The notes beneath the pieces were generated by a model, which was not told where the DNA came from, searched no databases, and was given only the letters and a program-made list of their open reading frames with translations. A stretch of DNA of 64,000 nt, taken from Leptospira_A soteropolitanensis. GTDB taxonomy: Bacteria; Spirochaetota; Leptospiria; Leptospirales; Leptospiraceae. Every line of letters begins with the position of its first letter. Within the stretch, counting starts at the first letter, position 1. Of this stretch, positions 33,949-43,019 are shown piece by piece. A program made the position numbers and the translations under genes. Where the stretch lies: NCBI RefSeq assembly GCF_026151335.1, contig NZ_JAMQPP010000001.1. One strand, written 5' to 3'.

Positions 33949-34923
33949 ATGGATGTAACTGAACAACATTCCACCTTACGTTCATATAGTGGAAAATCGT
34001 TTCTTGAAACTGTTGGAAAATCTATTCCTGCAAGATCTTTGAAGGTTTTCCAAATCAATGTAGGACGTTGGTGTAACCAAGCTTGTCGGCATTGCCACGT
34101 GGATGCCTCCCCTATACGAACGGAAGTGATGGATAAAACCACTGTAGATCTATGTTTGAATTTAATATCCAAAATTCCTGAAATAGAGACAGTCGACATC
34201 ACAGGCGGCGCTCCTGAAGGAAATCCAAATTTTAAATACCTTGTAGAAGAAGTCACTAAGCTCGGCAAACGAATTATGGATCGTTGTAATTTAACGATTT
34301 TAGAGGAACCTGGTTACGAGTGGCTATATGATTTTTTAGTATCTCATAAGGTAGAAATCGTCTCCTCTCTTCCTTCGGTAATAGAAAGTACCACTGACAA
34401 CCAAAGAGGAAAAGGTGTATTTCAAAAATCTATCACCGCCTTAAAGAAGTTAAATGCACTTGGTTATGGAGCCACACTTCCAATTAACTTAGTTTATAAT
34501 CCCAATGGACTTTTTTTAAGTTCAGGACAGGTGCAATTGGAAAGAGAATATAAGGAAACTCTATTTAAAAAATATGGAATTGTTTTTAACCAGTTGTTTT
34601 GTATCAACAACCTTCCCATCAATCGATTTCTAGCCTCTTTGGTAAGGGCTGGTAAATTTGAAATGTATATGGATACTTTGGTTAATGCTTACAATCCCGC
34701 CACTGTGTCAGGACTTATGTGTTTGGACCAAATTTCCATTGGTTTTGATGGTTCAGTTTATGATTGTGATTTCAACCAAATGTTAGATTTGAAATCGAGA
34801 GAAGTAAAACATATTAAGGATTTCGATTTGCAATCTTTCCTTAGCCGAGAGATTGTAGTAGCAAATCATTGTTACGGGTGTACTGCCGGTGCGGGATCCA
34901 GTTGTGGTGGGGAGATTGTTTAG
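33949..34923 (+). CDS. arsS: Arsenosugar biosynthesis radical SAM protein ArsS
   Basis: A 324-residue radical SAM enzyme. The 4Fe-4S motif is C42-x3-C46-x2-C49 in WCNQACRHCHVDASP, followed by DITGGAPE as the SAM-binding GGE-like segment. The C-terminal CYGCTAGAGSSCGG (C308, C311, C319) is the family hallmark. In some relatives one cysteine is selenocysteine; here all are TGT/TGC cysteine codons. ArsS is thought to add the SAM 5'-deoxyadenosyl group to dimethylarsenite, the key step to arsenosugars. Methyltransferase ArsM is not in the window. map follows directly after the stop codon. Confidence 0.9.
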   Translation: MDVTEQHSTLRSYSGKSFLETVGKSIPARSLKVFQINVGRWCNQACRHCHVDASPIRTEVMDKTTVDLCLNLISKIPEIETVDITGGAPEGNPNFKYLVEEVTKLGKRIMDRCNLTILEEPGYEWLYDFLVSHKVEIVSSLPSVIESTTDNQRGKGVFQKSITALKKLNALGYGATLPINLVYNPNGLFLSSGQVQLEREYKETLFKKYGIVFNQLFCINNLPINRFLASLVRAGKFEMYMDTLVNAYNPATVSGLMCLDQISIGFDGSVYDCDFNQMLDLKSREVKHIKDFDLQSFLSREIVVANHCYGCTAGAGSSCGGEIV

Positions 34924-35679
34924 ATGTCGATTCAAAATGAAAAAGACCTTCAGGGCATTTTAAAAGCAGGGAAGTTTGTTGCAAAGGTTCGTGAACTTTT
35001 AAAACTTCTGGCAAAACCTGGAGTGTCCACTTTAGAGCTGGACAACGCAGCCAAACTGGAATTTGAAACCGCAGGTGCCTTTTCGGCACCTAAGTTTGAT
35101 TATAAGTTCCCTGGGTATACCTGTATTAGTACCAATTTTGAAATCGCACATGGAATTCCCAAAAAAGAAATCATCCTAAAAAATGGCGATTTAGTTAATA
35201 TCGACGTTTCTGCCAAATTAGATGGATATTATGCCGACACAGGAATTTCTTTTATTGTGGGAAGTGCAAATGAAACACTTCACAAGTTATGTGAAACAGC
35301 TATTGAAGGAACTATGCGTGCCACAGAACAGGCGTTTACTGGAAATTATCTACGAAACATTGGAAGAGAAATTCATTCTGCTGCTGTAGAAAACGGATTT
35401 ACTGTTATTAAAAATTTAGCAGGTCACGGTACTGGAAAAAAACTCCATGAAGAACCACAAGTTTTGGTTTATGAAGAAAAACGCGACCAAAGGAAATTGG
35501 GAAACGGTCTTGTCCTTGCTATTGAATCTTTTATTTCTACGGGAAGCCAAACTGCCTACGAAGAGGAAGATGGTTGGACACTTGTGGCAAGTAATCGTCG
35601 TGGGGAGCTAAGTTACGTGGCACAGTGTGAACATACAGTTATAGTCCAAAATGGTAGGCCCATCATCGCAACACTTTGA
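34924..35679 (+). CDS. map: Methionine aminopeptidase, type I
   Basis: A 251-residue metallopeptidase that removes the initiator methionine. The five metal ligands are visible: D94 and D105 (NIDVSAKLDGYYAD), H168 (GHGTGKKLHEEP), E201 (AIESF) and E236 (QCEHT). H76 (IAHGIP) is the usual substrate-contacting histidine. The start ATG follows the arsS stop directly, and the stop overlaps the TTG start of the next gene by four bases. Leptospira genomes often hold several map genes, so it may not be the only copy. Confidence 0.95.
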   Translation: MSIQNEKDLQGILKAGKFVAKVRELLKLLAKPGVSTLELDNAAKLEFETAGAFSAPKFDYKFPGYTCISTNFEIAHGIPKKEIILKNGDLVNIDVSAKLDGYYADTGISFIVGSANETLHKLCETAIEGTMRATEQAFTGNYLRNIGREIHSAAVENGFTVIKNLAGHGTGKKLHEEPQVLVYEEKRDQRKLGNGLVLAIESFISTGSQTAYEEEDGWTLVASNRRGELSYVAQCEHTVIVQNGRPIIATL

Positions 35680-36485
35680 CTTTAGAAATCATAGAATCGG
35701 GTGCTCCGCTAGAAAATGCTAGAGGTGCCATTATCCTTTGGCCGAGCACCGGTGGCAATGCAAGATCCTTTCGGATACGGGATGGTGAGCTAGAAACACT
35801 GGGCCTTCGGCTAATCAGGTTTAATCCCCCTTCCCACGGAAATTCAAAAGGAGTTTATGATCCCAAAACCGCCATACAGTTGATAGATGGTTATGTGAAG
35901 AAAAACGGATACAAAAACAAAGATTTGTATGGAATCGGGCATAGTGGGGGAGGGGCAGCCCTTATGATGTATGCCAAAGAAGTTCGTTTTCAAAAGTTAT
36001 TTTTACTATCTCCTATTTTGGATAGTGTTCTTAGTCTTCGGCATTTGTATGAATCAAATTCGATTGAAGAGTTTAGTCGGCTTCTTCTTTTGCCTGGACT
36101 TTCCGATGATTTGGCTCCCAACAAACAAATATTAGAGACTCTATCGAGTCCTGAGTGGTTAGAAACCGAAAAAGTAGGCCATCTTAAGGTTCCCATCCAA
36201 AACTCTAGAATCCGGTTAGAAGATTTATCTCTTTTTTTAAAGAATCTTTTTTTACCAGGATTTGTGGTAGATCCTTCCTTGATCCAGAAAAGAACCGATT
36301 ATACAATCTTTCTTCCGAATGAGGATAAGTGGTTTCCCAAAGAATACACAACTAGATTTGCAAAAGAGAACGGACTTAGTTGTATCGAAATCTCAGAAGC
36401 ACCGGACCATTTTTTTTCTAGTTCCTGGCTTAGGGTTTGGAAACAAATCAAAACAATTGGTTTTGAAAAGAAAGCTTCTGATTAA
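35676..36485 (+). CDS. Alpha/beta hydrolase family protein
   Basis: A 269-residue protein of alpha/beta hydrolase layout. The nucleophile elbow is GIGHSGGGAA (serine in GHSGG), and a late DH pair (EAPDHFFSSSW) suits the catalytic histidine. A substantial cap region lies between. It starts with TTG, overlapping the map stop by four bases. Natural substrate unknown. Confidence 0.8.
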   Translation: MTLEIIESGAPLENARGAIILWPSTGGNARSFRIRDGELETLGLRLIRFNPPSHGNSKGVYDPKTAIQLIDGYVKKNGYKNKDLYGIGHSGGGAALMMYAKEVRFQKLFLLSPILDSVLSLRHLYESNSIEEFSRLLLLPGLSDDLAPNKQILETLSSPEWLETEKVGHLKVPIQNSRIRLEDLSLFLKNLFLPGFVVDPSLIQKRTDYTIFLPNEDKWFPKEYTTRFAKENGLSCIEISEAPDHFFSSSWLRVWKQIKTIGFEKKASD

Positions 36486-36591
36486 GGTTTTAAATTCTAT
36501 TTAATTCGTTTACAAATGAACTAGAGTCATTTAGAATCTCCTTCTGTATCTTTAAACCAAGAGAATTAGGTTAGGTACAAAAGGAGGATTT

Positions 36592-36996
36592 GTGGAAACC
36601 ATTTACTTTACACTCATTGGGTTTGCGTTATGGACTCTCGGTCTCGGTGTGTTTTTAACTTCTTATCGAAGTGTTTTGGTGTTAATTGGCAAAAAGAAAT
36701 CGAATGAATTCCCTGCGGGGATCCAACATGGAACAGACTTTAACTGGAGATTGAATCGTGCCCATCTCAATAGTTTGGAAAACCTTCCAATTTTTCTAAC
36801 GGTTGTGTATTTAACTGCAAGTTTTGGAAAAATAGATAGTTTTGCCAACCAAGCTGGAATTGTGATTATAGGAGCAAGGGTTTTACAATCCCTCACTCAT
36901 CTAACATCTACTGGTGTTCTGGCAGTGAACATTCGGTTTACATTTTATATGATTCAAATTGTAACCTATATTGTTCTGTTGGTGCGTTTATTTTAA
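36592..36996 (+). CDS. MAPEG-family membrane protein
   Basis: A 134-residue protein with four membrane helices. The segment FNWRLNRAHLNSLENLPIF is the MAPEG signature (RAHLNxxEN), followed by GARVLQSLTH. Family members include membrane glutathione transferases and eicosanoid enzymes; the bacterial roles are mostly unknown. The GTG start is well supported by AAGGAGG five bases upstream. The 3' end overlaps the convergent gpsA gene by four bases. Confidence 0.88.
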   Translation: METIYFTLIGFALWTLGLGVFLTSYRSVLVLIGKKKSNEFPAGIQHGTDFNWRLNRAHLNSLENLPIFLTVVYLTASFGKIDSFANQAGIVIIGARVLQSLTHLTSTGVLAVNIRFTFYMIQIVTYIVLLVRLF

Positions 36997-37994
36997 ACAC
37001 CTTCCCGTTTTAAATCTCGGCTCATTAAAGCTTTGACTACTTCTTTCGGATCTTTGTCTTCGTATAACATTCGATAGACTTCTTGGGTGATGGCCATTTC
37101 CACACCCAGTTTGTCAGAAAGATTTTTTGCAGAAAGAGTGGTTTTGACACCTTCTGCCACTTCATTCATAGAAGCTAAAATATCTTTTAGTTTCTCTCCC
37201 TTACCCAAACGAAAGCCAACGGTACGGTTTCTTGATCCTTCCCCACAACAGGTAAGTACCAAATCTCCCATTCCCGATGGTCCAAGGAAGGTCATAGGAT
37301 CTGCACCCATTTTGATCCCCATCCTTGTGATTTCGTTTAACCCACGTGTGATGAGAGCAGCCCTAGTATTTTGACCAAAACCAAGGCCGTCGGCAACTCC
37401 TGCTGCTATGGCGATTACGTTTTTCAATGAACCACCCACTTCGACCCCAACCACATCGGGGGTCCAATACGTCCGGAAGTATGTAAAACTAAAGATCTCT
37501 TGCACTCGTTTGGCGGTAGCCTCGTTTTTGGAAGCAATGGATACTATCGTTGGAACCCGCCTCACCATTTCTTTAGCAAAACTAGGTCCTGAAAGATAAG
37601 AAAGCTGGGAGTGGAATTGGCCCGGTAGTTCTGATTCAAAAATTTCTGACACAAGTCTTAAGCTTTCGTTTTCGATCCCTTTGGAAGCAGAAACAATCGG
37701 CACTTTGGGAGGAATATGGTCTTTTATTTCTTTTAGAATCCCCGAAAGAGCATGGCTTGGGGGAGCCGAAACGATCATGTCCTTATCTTTTACAACATGT
37801 ATGAGATTGGTATCCGCCTTTAATTTCTCAGGGAGCACCAAATCAGGCATATGTTTGGTGTTCATATGTTTTTCGTTGATGGATCTTGCTTGATCTTCAC
37901 TTCGTGTCCAAAGGGTCACGTCATAACCCTTGTCCGCTAAAATACTACCTAGTGCAGTGCCAAAACTTCCGGCGCCAATGATACCAATCTTCAT
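36993..37994 (-). CDS. gpsA: Glycerol-3-phosphate dehydrogenase [NAD(P)+]
   Basis: A 333-residue cytosolic enzyme that reduces dihydroxyacetone phosphate to sn-glycerol-3-phosphate for phospholipid synthesis. The N-terminal Rossmann motif GIIGAGSFGTALG is intact. Substrate-binding segments include VSASKGIE, LSGPSFAKE, EVGGSLKNVIAIAAG and GPSGMGDLVLTC. The length is typical. It is convergent with the MAPEG gene and divergent from the gene at 38051 across 56 bases. Confidence 0.97.
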   Translation of the reverse strand: MKIGIIGAGSFGTALGSILADKGYDVTLWTRSEDQARSINEKHMNTKHMPDLVLPEKLKADTNLIHVVKDKDMIVSAPPSHALSGILKEIKDHIPPKVPIVSASKGIENESLRLVSEIFESELPGQFHSQLSYLSGPSFAKEMVRRVPTIVSIASKNEATAKRVQEIFSFTYFRTYWTPDVVGVEVGGSLKNVIAIAAGVADGLGFGQNTRAALITRGLNEITRMGIKMGADPMTFLGPSGMGDLVLTCCGEGSRNRTVGFRLGKGEKLKDILASMNEVAEGVKTTLSAKNLSDKLGVEMAITQEVYRMLYEDKDPKEVVKALMSRDLKREGV

Positions 37995-38050
37995 GAGTTC
38001 AGTATTCTAAATCTGCTTTCCAAAAAGGCAATAGAAAATAAAATTAAAAT

Positions 38051-38731
38051 ATGCTTTTAACGGATCTTCTCCGTTTCAATCCACTGAATCTCTTTTTGCC
38101 ACCCAAAGTGGTCCCAAAGAGTAATTATAAAGTTACCTTACTTCTTGGTAGCTTACGAAAGGTCATAGCCACTGAGATCATTGCCGAAGATCCCGATTTA
38201 GAGAGTTTGGATGTTTCTTCTGCGAAGGGAGAAGTCATATTGACCGGAGTTTACCGAATGGGTTGGCTATGGATTGCTCGTTTTTTGAACGTAGAATCCA
38301 TTCATTACCGGGTTCGTTTAAAACCAGTTTCCGTGAAAGATAACAGAGCCCGCTTAAAAATTGTCGGTTATAGGGTTTGGGATACCAAACCAAGGCGATT
38401 TGATTTTGTTAGGTGGTTTGGTAAAGTAGATCCTTTCCACAAAAAAAAGGTTTTTGAATCCATTTTGAATGCTGCCCCACATCTTTTATCGATTACTGGA
38501 CTCCAGTGGGAAATTCTGTTTGATCTAAATTATTTTTTGAATTTGGTTCCTACCATTGCGGGCAAAATTGATATCCAATACATCATTGGTGACAACAACG
38601 AATTGTATATTTTTGTAAGATCTTCTACCATCCTAAAACCTCTCGTTGATTTTTTTGGACCTGAATATTTAAAGATCGATTATATAGAAGAAGATCGAGA
38701 CATTCAGATGTTACTTTGGGAAAATGAATAA
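38051..38731 (+). CDS. Conserved-looking protein of unknown function
   Basis: A 226-residue protein without signal peptide or strong membrane helix, with alternating beta strands and moderately hydrophobic helices (NLFLPPKVVP near the start; GLQWEILFDLNYFLNLVPTIAG near 155-180). No family recognised. It directly abuts the metallophosphoesterase gene and heads a five-gene run that includes recG, so it is probably co-expressed with them. Confidence 0.7.
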   Translation: MLLTDLLRFNPLNLFLPPKVVPKSNYKVTLLLGSLRKVIATEIIAEDPDLESLDVSSAKGEVILTGVYRMGWLWIARFLNVESIHYRVRLKPVSVKDNRARLKIVGYRVWDTKPRRFDFVRWFGKVDPFHKKKVFESILNAAPHLLSITGLQWEILFDLNYFLNLVPTIAGKIDIQYIIGDNNELYIFVRSSTILKPLVDFFGPEYLKIDYIEEDRDIQMLLWENE

Positions 38732-39736
38732 ATGAAAATCATTTATCTAACGGATATCCATGATGGACTTCATGGTCTAAAACGAATTCTGCAAACTACT
38801 GAGGCAGATTTGTATTTGTTTTCCGGAGATATTATTTATAAGGCATTTTTTTCTTTTGATCGTATCATCGATTTTTGTGGAGTCCAGGAAGAATTATATT
38901 ATTTGTTAACGGAAAGAAAAGACGATTCCACTCCTTTTGATTTCACAACACACGCCATTCGTTTTCCTGAAAAGTATTCCACGGCAGTTGTAGAAAAATC
39001 GCAAAAGTATCGAGATTTGTATAAACTCGCTGCCAAAACGATGAAAGAAAAATATGAAATCATCGAAAAACTAATCATTAAATATGCAAAGTCGCCTGTT
39101 TACTGTTTACCGGGAAATTATGATTTAGACCTGCAATACACTGAACTTTACCAACGCGAAGTTCATAGAAAAAGTTTTGACTTTGCAAATTTAAAAGTAT
39201 CCGGTTATGGTGGTGCTCCCATTTGGACCTCTGGAATTCCTGAAAAACTAACCGTTGTTTTTCATGAGTATACAAAGAACGGAAAAAACTATAGTGAACC
39301 AGAAGATTTTTTCCGAGAAGAACTCCCTGATATTTGTTGGATTCATAATCCAGCCTATGGATATTTTGATAACATTCCTGGAGTAGGGAAATGTGGAAGC
39401 CAAGGGATTCGTCGTTATTTAGATGATGAATCACCTTCTCTTGTGGTTTCTGGCCATGTCCACGAAGATCAAGGAATTAAAAAAACTAGAAATACTGTTT
39501 TTATTAATCCATCTAACTTTGGTGCTGTGGACTCTTTACATGGATTTCAGGAAGGAGGATATTATGCTGAAATCATTATGGAAGGAAAAAGTGTGGTTCA
39601 ATCCAATCTTTGTCAATTGAGGGGAGAAGATTGGCACACTCTCATTGAAGTGGATTGTTCAGAAAAAGATTTGAAGTTAATTTCACAAAATCCCATTTCC
39701 ACAGTGAGTTCCGAAGATTACATTAGAGGTAATTAA
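38732..39736 (+). CDS. Calcineurin-like metallophosphoesterase
   Basis: A 334-residue phosphoesterase. Metal-binding motifs appear in order: DIHDG (D8, H10), SGD (D33), LPGNYD (asparagine and aspartate near 128-131), then a late WIHNP and SGHVHED. A long helical insert (about 60-115) separates the second and third motifs, unusual for a simple nuclease-like member. Substrate unknown. Adjacent on both sides with no gap. Confidence 0.88.
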   Translation: MKIIYLTDIHDGLHGLKRILQTTEADLYLFSGDIIYKAFFSFDRIIDFCGVQEELYYLLTERKDDSTPFDFTTHAIRFPEKYSTAVVEKSQKYRDLYKLAAKTMKEKYEIIEKLIIKYAKSPVYCLPGNYDLDLQYTELYQREVHRKSFDFANLKVSGYGGAPIWTSGIPEKLTVVFHEYTKNGKNYSEPEDFFREELPDICWIHNPAYGYFDNIPGVGKCGSQGIRRYLDDESPSLVVSGHVHEDQGIKKTRNTVFINPSNFGAVDSLHGFQEGGYYAEIIMEGKSVVQSNLCQLRGEDWHTLIEVDCSEKDLKLISQNPISTVSSEDYIRGN

Positions 39737-40138
39737 ATGGTTACCTTTCTTACGATTTGTGGAGTTCTGTTTACAGTAGCCTTTTTTTTGTATGCACTTT
39801 CTGCCGTTGACAACCAAAGTTTAGATAAAAAAGAAAAGGAACGTCTTGCCAAAGAAGGAAATTTACGGGTCGGGGATCCTAGAAAAGTTTATGGCAAAGA
39901 AAAAGATCCCAATCTTCCTAGGCTTCGCCTATGTCCTGTTTGTGGGACTGTATTAAACAAAAACGAATTTTTATATGCTGCCATTTCTGCTTATACTAAC
40001 AGTGAAGGGAAAAAACAGGCCCAAATTTACGGATGCAAATATTGTTATTTGATTTTGGATTCAGAAAAAAATACAAACAATTCTTCTGAAACAAGTGACC
40101 ACGGATTTGGACCTCCAAAACCCACGGATGAATTATGA
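39737..40138 (+). CDS. Membrane-anchored zinc-ribbon protein
   Basis: A 133-residue protein with one N-terminal membrane helix (about 3-24) and a charged linker. Two Cys pairs (LCPVCGT and YGCKYCY, about 71-115) would form a zinc ribbon on the cytosolic side. The last 20 residues are polar. It abuts the phosphoesterase gene, and its stop overlaps the recG start by four bases. Function unknown. Confidence 0.75.
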   Translation: MVTFLTICGVLFTVAFFLYALSAVDNQSLDKKEKERLAKEGNLRVGDPRKVYGKEKDPNLPRLRLCPVCGTVLNKNEFLYAAISAYTNSEGKKQAQIYGCKYCYLILDSEKNTNNSSETSDHGFGPPKPTDEL

Positions 40139-42204
40139 AACAGGAACTTGATTTATCACAAAGTCTGTCTTCGTTAAAAGGGATTGGACCAAAAAGAAAA
40201 TCTGTCCTTTTAGAACATGGAATCGCAACTTTTTTTGAACTACTGACATATTTTCCACGTCGTTACTTAGATCGTAACTTTACAAAGGATATTATTTTAA
40301 AACAAGGAGATATAGTTACTCTCCTAGGAACCATCGCTGATAGTTATATTGTTCATGGAAAAAAAAGCAGGTTACTTGTTGGATTCAGAACTTTAAACAA
40401 TGAACGTATCAATTTGGTATTCTTTCGTGGTGTGAATTTTTTTCATAAGATTTTCACCGTGGACAGGAAAGTGGTGATCTCAGGAAAACTGGAGTATTTT
40501 AAAGGATATCAAATTGTCCACCCTGAGTATGAATTTTTATCAGACAAGGATGATCCAGAAGATTCCATTCATGCAGGACGTATCATTCCCCTTTATCCAT
40601 CCACAGAGGCTTTGAAAGAAGAAGGTCTTGATTCTAAGGGACTACGAAAATTGATGTTTCAAGTTTTGGAAGGAGGCAATATCATAGAAAACCTCCCTTC
40701 AAAATTAATCAAAAAACGATCGTTAATCGGTCGTGATAAAGCCTTTCATGAAATACATTTTCCTGAAACTATGGAAGCTGTGCAAATTGCACGGAAAAGG
40801 TTTGCTTACGAAGAATTCTTTTATTTTCAACGACTACTTCTATACAAACAAAGAGAAAGACAAAAAATAAAACGGATGCTTTGGCCACTTCCCCAATCTC
40901 CCTCAAGAGAAAATTTGGAAAAAAATCTTCCTTTCGAATTGACGGAAGACCAAAAACTGGCTGTAAATACAATTCTCTCACAAACTAGTTCGGATTCTCC
41001 TGCCGCATTTTTGTTACAAGGAGATGTAGGTTCAGGAAAAACAATAACGGCCTTACTCATTGCTCTTCACTATATTGATAACCATATCCAAGTAGTATTT
41101 TTAGCTCCTACGGAAATTTTAGCCCGCCAACATTATCAAACTATTTATAAATTTATGGGGAATATGCCTTTTCTTGGCATTGAACTACTGCTTGGTGGAG
41201 AAAATAAAAAAACTCGTTCGGAAAAATTGGCCAGAATCAAAACAGGAGAGTCGAATATCATTATTGGAACACACTCCCTATTGCAAGAAGATGTAGCTTT
41301 TTCTGATTTAGGACTTGTTGTGATTGATGAACAACATAAGTTCGGTGTGGACCAAAGAGAAACCATACGCTCCAAAGGAAAAAATCCAGATATATTGGCG
41401 ATGACGGCCACACCGATTCCACGAACCCTTTGTCTAACCTTATATGGTGATTTAACCTTAGTAAATATCAAAACAAAACCCAAAGGCCGTAAACCCATTG
41501 ACACTCGTTGGTACAAGGAAGACCGAAGAAACGGAGTTTATAATTCGATTCGTAAGTATGTGAGTTCAGGAAGACAATGTTATATTGTATATCCATTAGT
41601 GGAGGAATCAGAAAAGGTAGACTTAGAATCCTGCACAGTTGCTTATGAGAACTTAAGTACCAATGTATTTCCTGATCTCAAAATTGGTTTGTTACACGGT
41701 AAAATGAAAAGTGCAGACAAAGATTCTGTGATGGAAAAATTCAAATCAGGAGAAATCCAAATCCTTGTTACAACCACAGTAGTGGAAGTAGGAGTTGATG
41801 TTCCCAATGCCACCATTTTGGTAGTAGAACATGCGGACCGATTTGGAATTTCCCAATTACACCAGTTACGTGGTCGCGTGGGCAGAAGTGATATAGAAAG
41901 TTTTTGTATATTGATGACTGGTGATTTTATCAGTGACGAAGGAAGAGATCGTTTAGAAGCACTTGTTGCATCTAATGATGGGTATTATTTAGCTGAAAAA
42001 GATTTGGCAATTCGAGGTCCAGGAGAACTGCTTGGTGTCAAACAAAGTGGTCTTCCTGAGTTTAAAATTGCCGATTTAGTTTCTGATCGGAGTTTGCTTG
42101 ACGAAGCTAAGGAAGATGCATCCTCTCTTCCTTTAGATGATCCCAATGAAGCCGCAGAATTGAGTACAAGATTCAGCGAAGGCAAATTTTTATTTGCGAA
42201 TTAG
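40135..42204 (+). CDS. recG: ATP-dependent DNA helicase RecG
   Basis: A branch-migration helicase of 689 residues that rewinds stalled forks and Holliday junctions. The N-terminal wedge domain begins with SLKGIGPKRKSVLLEHG, then an OB fold. Helicase motifs are LQGDVGSGKT (Walker A, about 295-304), IDEQHKFG (DEQH box), MTATPIPRTL, and VGVDVPNATILVVEHADRFG. The end has the RecG QLRGRVGRS and LAIRGPGELLG segments. It overlaps the zinc-ribbon gene by four bases. Confidence 0.97.
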   Translation: MKQELDLSQSLSSLKGIGPKRKSVLLEHGIATFFELLTYFPRRYLDRNFTKDIILKQGDIVTLLGTIADSYIVHGKKSRLLVGFRTLNNERINLVFFRGVNFFHKIFTVDRKVVISGKLEYFKGYQIVHPEYEFLSDKDDPEDSIHAGRIIPLYPSTEALKEEGLDSKGLRKLMFQVLEGGNIIENLPSKLIKKRSLIGRDKAFHEIHFPETMEAVQIARKRFAYEEFFYFQRLLLYKQRERQKIKRMLWPLPQSPSRENLEKNLPFELTEDQKLAVNTILSQTSSDSPAAFLLQGDVGSGKTITALLIALHYIDNHIQVVFLAPTEILARQHYQTIYKFMGNMPFLGIELLLGGENKKTRSEKLARIKTGESNIIIGTHSLLQEDVAFSDLGLVVIDEQHKFGVDQRETIRSKGKNPDILAMTATPIPRTLCLTLYGDLTLVNIKTKPKGRKPIDTRWYKEDRRNGVYNSIRKYVSSGRQCYIVYPLVEESEKVDLESCTVAYENLSTNVFPDLKIGLLHGKMKSADKDSVMEKFKSGEIQILVTTTVVEVGVDVPNATILVVEHADRFGISQLHQLRGRVGRSDIESFCILMTGDFISDEGRDRLEALVASNDGYYLAEKDLAIRGPGELLGVKQSGLPEFKIADLVSDRSLLDEAKEDASSLPLDDPNEAAELSTRFSEGKFLFAN

Positions 42205-42218
42205 TCGTAAAAATTTTA

Positions 42219-43019
42219 ATGAACTTAATTATGTTACGAACTAAATACATTACTTTGTTATTCGTTTCTTTATTTTTAGTATGCGGTGAAAAACCGGTTA
42301 AAACTACCGATTCTGATTTGTATTTAGGTATTGATAAAAGATCATATTTAACCGGAAAATTTAATTCTCCCGGGCCGTTAATGCCTGTTATATTAGAAGA
42401 AAATGGAAAGGACCATTTTCTTCGGCCTGACGTAAAAAAAGCCCTCCATCAGATGATCAATGACTTTGAAGATTCAAAACCATCCACATACAAACAACAT
42501 ATTTTTTTGGTTTCTTCCTTTCGAAATTTTAATCATCAAAAAGGAATTTGGGAATCCAAATTCACTGGTAAAAAAACAATGCGTGTTCCTATTAAAGGAA
42601 AATCTCCAGAAGAAATTATCAACTTGATATTAGAATTTTCTAGTGCACCAGGAACTTCTCGCCACCATTGGGGAACCGATTTTGATATCAATGCTTTGGA
42701 TAACGCTTATTTCGAAGAAAATGGAAAAGGAAAAATTCTTTACGATTGGCTAATACAAAATGCGTCAAAATACGGATTTTGTCAACCTTACAGCCATTTA
42801 TCGACAAGGAACAATAAAGGATACCAAGAAGAAAAATGGCACTGGTCTTATGCGCCAATTTCTAACAGACTCACAAAGGAATGGATCAAAGGATTTACAA
42901 CCGGTGAGATTCAATTGACTGGGAGTTTTTTAGGAGCTGATGTTCTTGGAGACCGGGCTTTGGATTACGTAAGTTCCATAAACCCGGATTGCGAAAAAAT
43001 TAAGACTCCTTCTTTATAA
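42219..43019 (+). CDS. VanY-like D-Ala-D-Ala carboxypeptidase lipoprotein (M15B)
   Basis: Up to 266 residues; an ATG at 42231 gives a more usual signal peptide with lipobox SLFLVC. The zinc peptidase motifs are SRHHWGTDFDI (zinc His and Asp) and EEKWHWSY (catalytic glutamate and zinc His), typical of peptidase M15B, which trims D-Ala from peptidoglycan stem peptides. It follows recG by 14 bases. The 3' end overlaps the convergent galE gene by six bases. Confidence 0.85.
   Translation: MNLIMLRTKYITLLFVSLFLVCGEKPVKTTDSDLYLGIDKRSYLTGKFNSPGPLMPVILEENGKDHFLRPDVKKALHQMINDFEDSKPSTYKQHIFLVSSFRNFNHQKGIWESKFTGKKTMRVPIKGKSPEEIINLILEFSSAPGTSRHHWGTDFDINALDNAYFEENGKGKILYDWLIQNASKYGFCQPYSHLSTRNNKGYQEEKWHWSYAPISNRLTKEWIKGFTTGEIQLTGSFLGADVLGDRALDYVSSINPDCEKIKTPSL

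Noticed and set aside
34850..34923. ArsS as a selenoprotein
   Set aside because: All C-terminal motif positions are TGT/TGC cysteine codons, with no in-frame TGA.
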